A stretch of 64,000 nucleotides of DNA from Daedaleopsis sinensis (taxonomy: Eukaryota; Basidiomycota; Agaricomycetes; Polyporales; Polyporaceae). This document shows, piece by piece, positions 61,780-64,000 of the stretch. Positions within the stretch are counted from its first letter, which is position 1; each line of letters opens with the position of its first letter. Under the pieces are notes generated by a model. It was given only the letters and a program-made list of their open reading frames with translations. It was not told the origin of the DNA and did not search any database. Location of the stretch: the NCBI GenBank assembly GCA_033807695.1, contig CM066300.1, positions 1,860,001 to 1,924,000 of the forward strand, written 5' to 3'. A program made the translations under genes and the position numbers.

Positions 61780-62136
61780 TACCGTAGACGTTCCCGCATC
61801 TTCATTCAATGTCACTATCTGGTTATATGGCATTGTAGTCTCTTCTCTCAGGTGGCCCATACGTTAGCAGATGTTAATGGTGTTGGAGATACAGTCCCTA
61901 GAACTGCTTTGTAGGCATATTCGATGGTTTGCAGCGCGTTCACCGAGTGCCCCGTGCGGTCCGGTATAGTCCGCCGGCTATGATGAGACTGGCGCCTACT
62001 TGAGATAGATCGGGCAGGTCTCCTGTTAGTGTGGGTGGCGCGAGCAAGTACTGTTTCCCAACTTGTCCCCGTCGTAGGCGGGTGGTTGTCACCTTCAACC
62101 GCGACCCCTTACGCACCACCCTACTCTTCCTACACG
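61780..62136. other. intergenic between DinB-like gene and RPD3
   Basis: 357 bases between two plus-strand genes: 3' end of the DinB-like gene and promoter of the deacetylase. A GC-rich clover-like stretch (61955-62030) was checked and does not fold as a tRNA by eye. Confidence 0.5.
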
Positions 62137-64000
62137 ATGCCACCGGAAATGGTTCCAATTGACGGTGAAGGGCAGAAGAAGCGGGTGGTATGTTCGTTTG
62201 TACTCGTACTAGGCCCCACGCTCACTCATCACGACCAACAACTAGTGCTACTTCTTCGATTCGGACGTGAGCGGCTTCCATTACGGCCCTGGCCACCCGT
62301 AAGTTCTTGTCCTAGCTTCATAGTGCGTCTCTTTGATTTTCGTTCATGCAGCATGAAGCCCACGCGTATACGCATGTGTCATTCGCTCGTCATGAATTAC
62401 GGGCTGTACAAACGCATGGAAATCTTTGTACGTCTCCAGAGGAGCCTTCTAGTCTGTCACAGTCTGACGGCGCACTCGTCTAGCGTGCCAAACCTGCAAC
62501 CAAGCGCGAAATGACACAGTTTCACTCCGATGAGTACGTAGAATTTCTCAGCAAGATCAGCCCATCCAATATGAACTCGTTCATAAAGGAACAACACAAA
62601 TGTACTGTCCTGACCGTTCGCACTGCTATCTCTAATGTGAAACGTGTTTTGACCTGCTTTTCAGATAATGTAGGGGACGATTGCCCCGTCTTCGATGGTC
62701 TGTTCGACTATTGTGCTATCTCTGCCGGAGGGTCGATGGGTATGCATGACTATCTAGGATCATTGATCGCTGCTCATGCGATCCGTGACTATACAGAGGG
62801 AGCCGCTCGACTAAGCAGAGACAAGTGCGACATCGCTGTCAACTGGGCCGGCGGTTTACATCACGCCAAGAAGAGTGAGGCGAGTGGCTTCTGCTACGTC
62901 AATGGTAACGATCGATGTCACTTCAGTTACTCGAAGCTGACGCATTGCATCACAGACATTGTTCTCGGAATCCTTGAGCTTCTCAGGTCAGTGCAAAAGC
63001 TGAAGTTATCATTATCTACTAACCTCGACGCTACCGCTCTAGGTATCATACTCGAGTGCTCTACATTGACGTTGACGTCCATCATGGCGATGGGGTCGAA
63101 GAAGCCTTCTATACCACCGATCGTGTGATGACTGTCAGCTTTCACAAGTACGGAGAATTTTTTCCAGGAACTGGCGAGTTGCGTGTAAGTTCAATTCCAC
63201 ATGTCTCATAAGCGACCGACAGACGTTAACCGCACGGAAAGGATGTCGGTATCGGCAAAGGAAAATATTACGCCTTGAACTTCCCTTTGCGGGACGGTAT
63301 CACAAACGAGAACTACAAGAACACATTCGAACCCGTAGGTGGCACTTTCTGCAGATATTTCAAGGCTAGATGCGATGTCACCTTCCTCCTAGGTGATCCG
63401 ACAAGTCATGGAGTCGTACGATCCGGGCGCCATTGTGCTTCAATGTGGAACTGATTCTCTATCCGGTGACAAACTTGGCTGCTTCAACCTCTCCATGAAA
63501 GGTAGGCGGTAGTTGGACCTTTCGGAGTGTTTAGCGCGCTTATCATAGCCACCAGGTCACGCGAATTGCGTCAAATTCGTAAAGTCGTTCAACAAGCCTC
63601 TGTTACTCCTGGGTGGAGGGGGCTATACGATGCGTAATGTCAGCCGATGCTGGGCTTACGAGACTGGGCTTGCAGCGGGAGTCGAGCTGGGCAAAGGTAT
63701 GTGGGACACCGTCAAGGATCACCGTAAAACTCTAATGAGTATCTCCAGAAATCCCCATGAACGAGTACTACGAGTATTTCGGGCCCGACTATGAGTTGGA
63801 CGTGAAGGCGTCTAACATGGACGACATGAACTCTCCTGAGTATCTTGAGCGGGTGAAAGGCATCGTTTTGGAACATCTGCGACATGTTGGTGGCCCACCG
63901 AGTGTCCAAATGTCAGGTACAGTCCACACTCTATCAGCGTAAACTTGTAAAGGGTGTCACTGACGGTGATACAGACATTCCCCGCCTACCAGTAGACGAC
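62137..64000 (+). CDS. RPD3: class I histone deacetylase of the Rpd3 type (3' part beyond right edge)
   Basis: Class I HDACs remove acetyl groups from histone tails in Sin3/Rpd3 complexes. The start is [20 protein letters not shown], then [165 protein letters not shown] and [20 protein letters not shown]. Metal ligands (D-x-H of DVDVHHGDG, Asp of CGTDSL), the catalytic His-His of GGLHHAKK and the Tyr of GGGGYTMRN are present. [20 protein letters not shown] supports Rpd3 rather than Hos2. The gene has at least a dozen short exons and runs off the edge at IPRLPVDD. The codon at the Gly of GGDSL (Rpd3 family) is Thr here. Confidence 0.93.

Noticed and set aside
62741..62758. 18-nt intron in RPD3
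   Set aside because: Too short to splice; the intron runs further to ...tatacag and the joined AGGSMEGAARL matches the family.

Overview
This is nuclear DNA of a filamentous basidiomycete fungus, most likely an Agaricomycete. The genes are broken by many short GT-AG introns of about 50-70 nt, base composition is moderately GC-rich, genes are dense on both strands, and the proteins are fungal in type (Ssk2-type MAPKKK, Rxt2, Blm10, Tfc3, Rbg2). Placement below class level is inference. I see no transposon, CRISPR array, rRNA or convincing tRNA gene. Exon joins were made by reading splice sites by eye and checking that the joined protein follows the family. Gene ends are firm where a family C-terminus is recognisable; internal exon edges are approximate.

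Layout. 1-7.2 kb, all on the minus strand: the 5' part of RIC1, an Ups1/PRELI lipid-transfer protein, a doubtful small ORF, a PhnP-like metallo-beta-lactamase hydrolase, and the GTPase DRG2/Rbg2. 7.4-12.1 kb (+): a large Ssk2/Win1-type MAPKKK. 12.7-15.3 kb (-): an unrecognised polytopic membrane protein. 16.5-24.0 kb (-): TFC3, the B-box-binding subunit of TFIIIC. 24.5-27.4 kb (-): a short-chain dehydrogenase and a second PRELI protein (Ups2/3 type). 28.3-29.7 kb (+): TIM21. 29.9-30.5 kb (-): V-ATPase subunit F. 30.7-33.8 kb (+): Ecdysoneless/Sgt1. 33.9-35.2 kb (-): a secreted protein built from duplicated exons. 36.0-37.5 kb (+): a RING E3. 37.9-40.0 kb (-): an unknown protein. 40.3-41.4 kb (-): TRAX. 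41.9-42.9 kb (+): a HIT protein. 43.1-51.7 kb (-): the proteasome activator BLM10/PA200. 52.1-53.1 kb (-): RXT2. 53.5-58.5 kb (+): a giant low-complexity protein. 58.7-60.5 kb (-): succinyl-CoA ligase beta. 61.0-61.8 kb (+): a DinB-like protein. 62.1 kb to the edge (+): an Rpd3-type histone deacetylase.

This is mostly a housekeeping chromosome arm rather than a dedicated cluster. Some functional pairs recur: four mitochondrial proteins (Ups1-like, Ups2-like, Tim21, succinyl-CoA ligase beta) and two subunits expected in one Rpd3L-type deacetylase complex (Rxt2 and Rpd3). Several genes form head-to-head pairs over short gaps (DRG2/MAPKKK, VMA7/ECD, TRAX/HIT, RXT2/low-complexity gene, LSC2/DinB).

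The most striking observations are about gene architecture. The C-terminal Tyr-Tyr-Ala motif of BLM10 is cut by the last intron, so a final exon with only 5 coding bases supplies it. The secreted protein has four phase-1 introns that each split an Asn codon, with alternating duplicated exon modules. DRG2 has 17 exons, one apparently of 6 nt. The MAPKKK start codon lies inside an overlapping upstream ORF. The predicted first intron of TFC3 carries a perfect match to the B-box its own product should bind.
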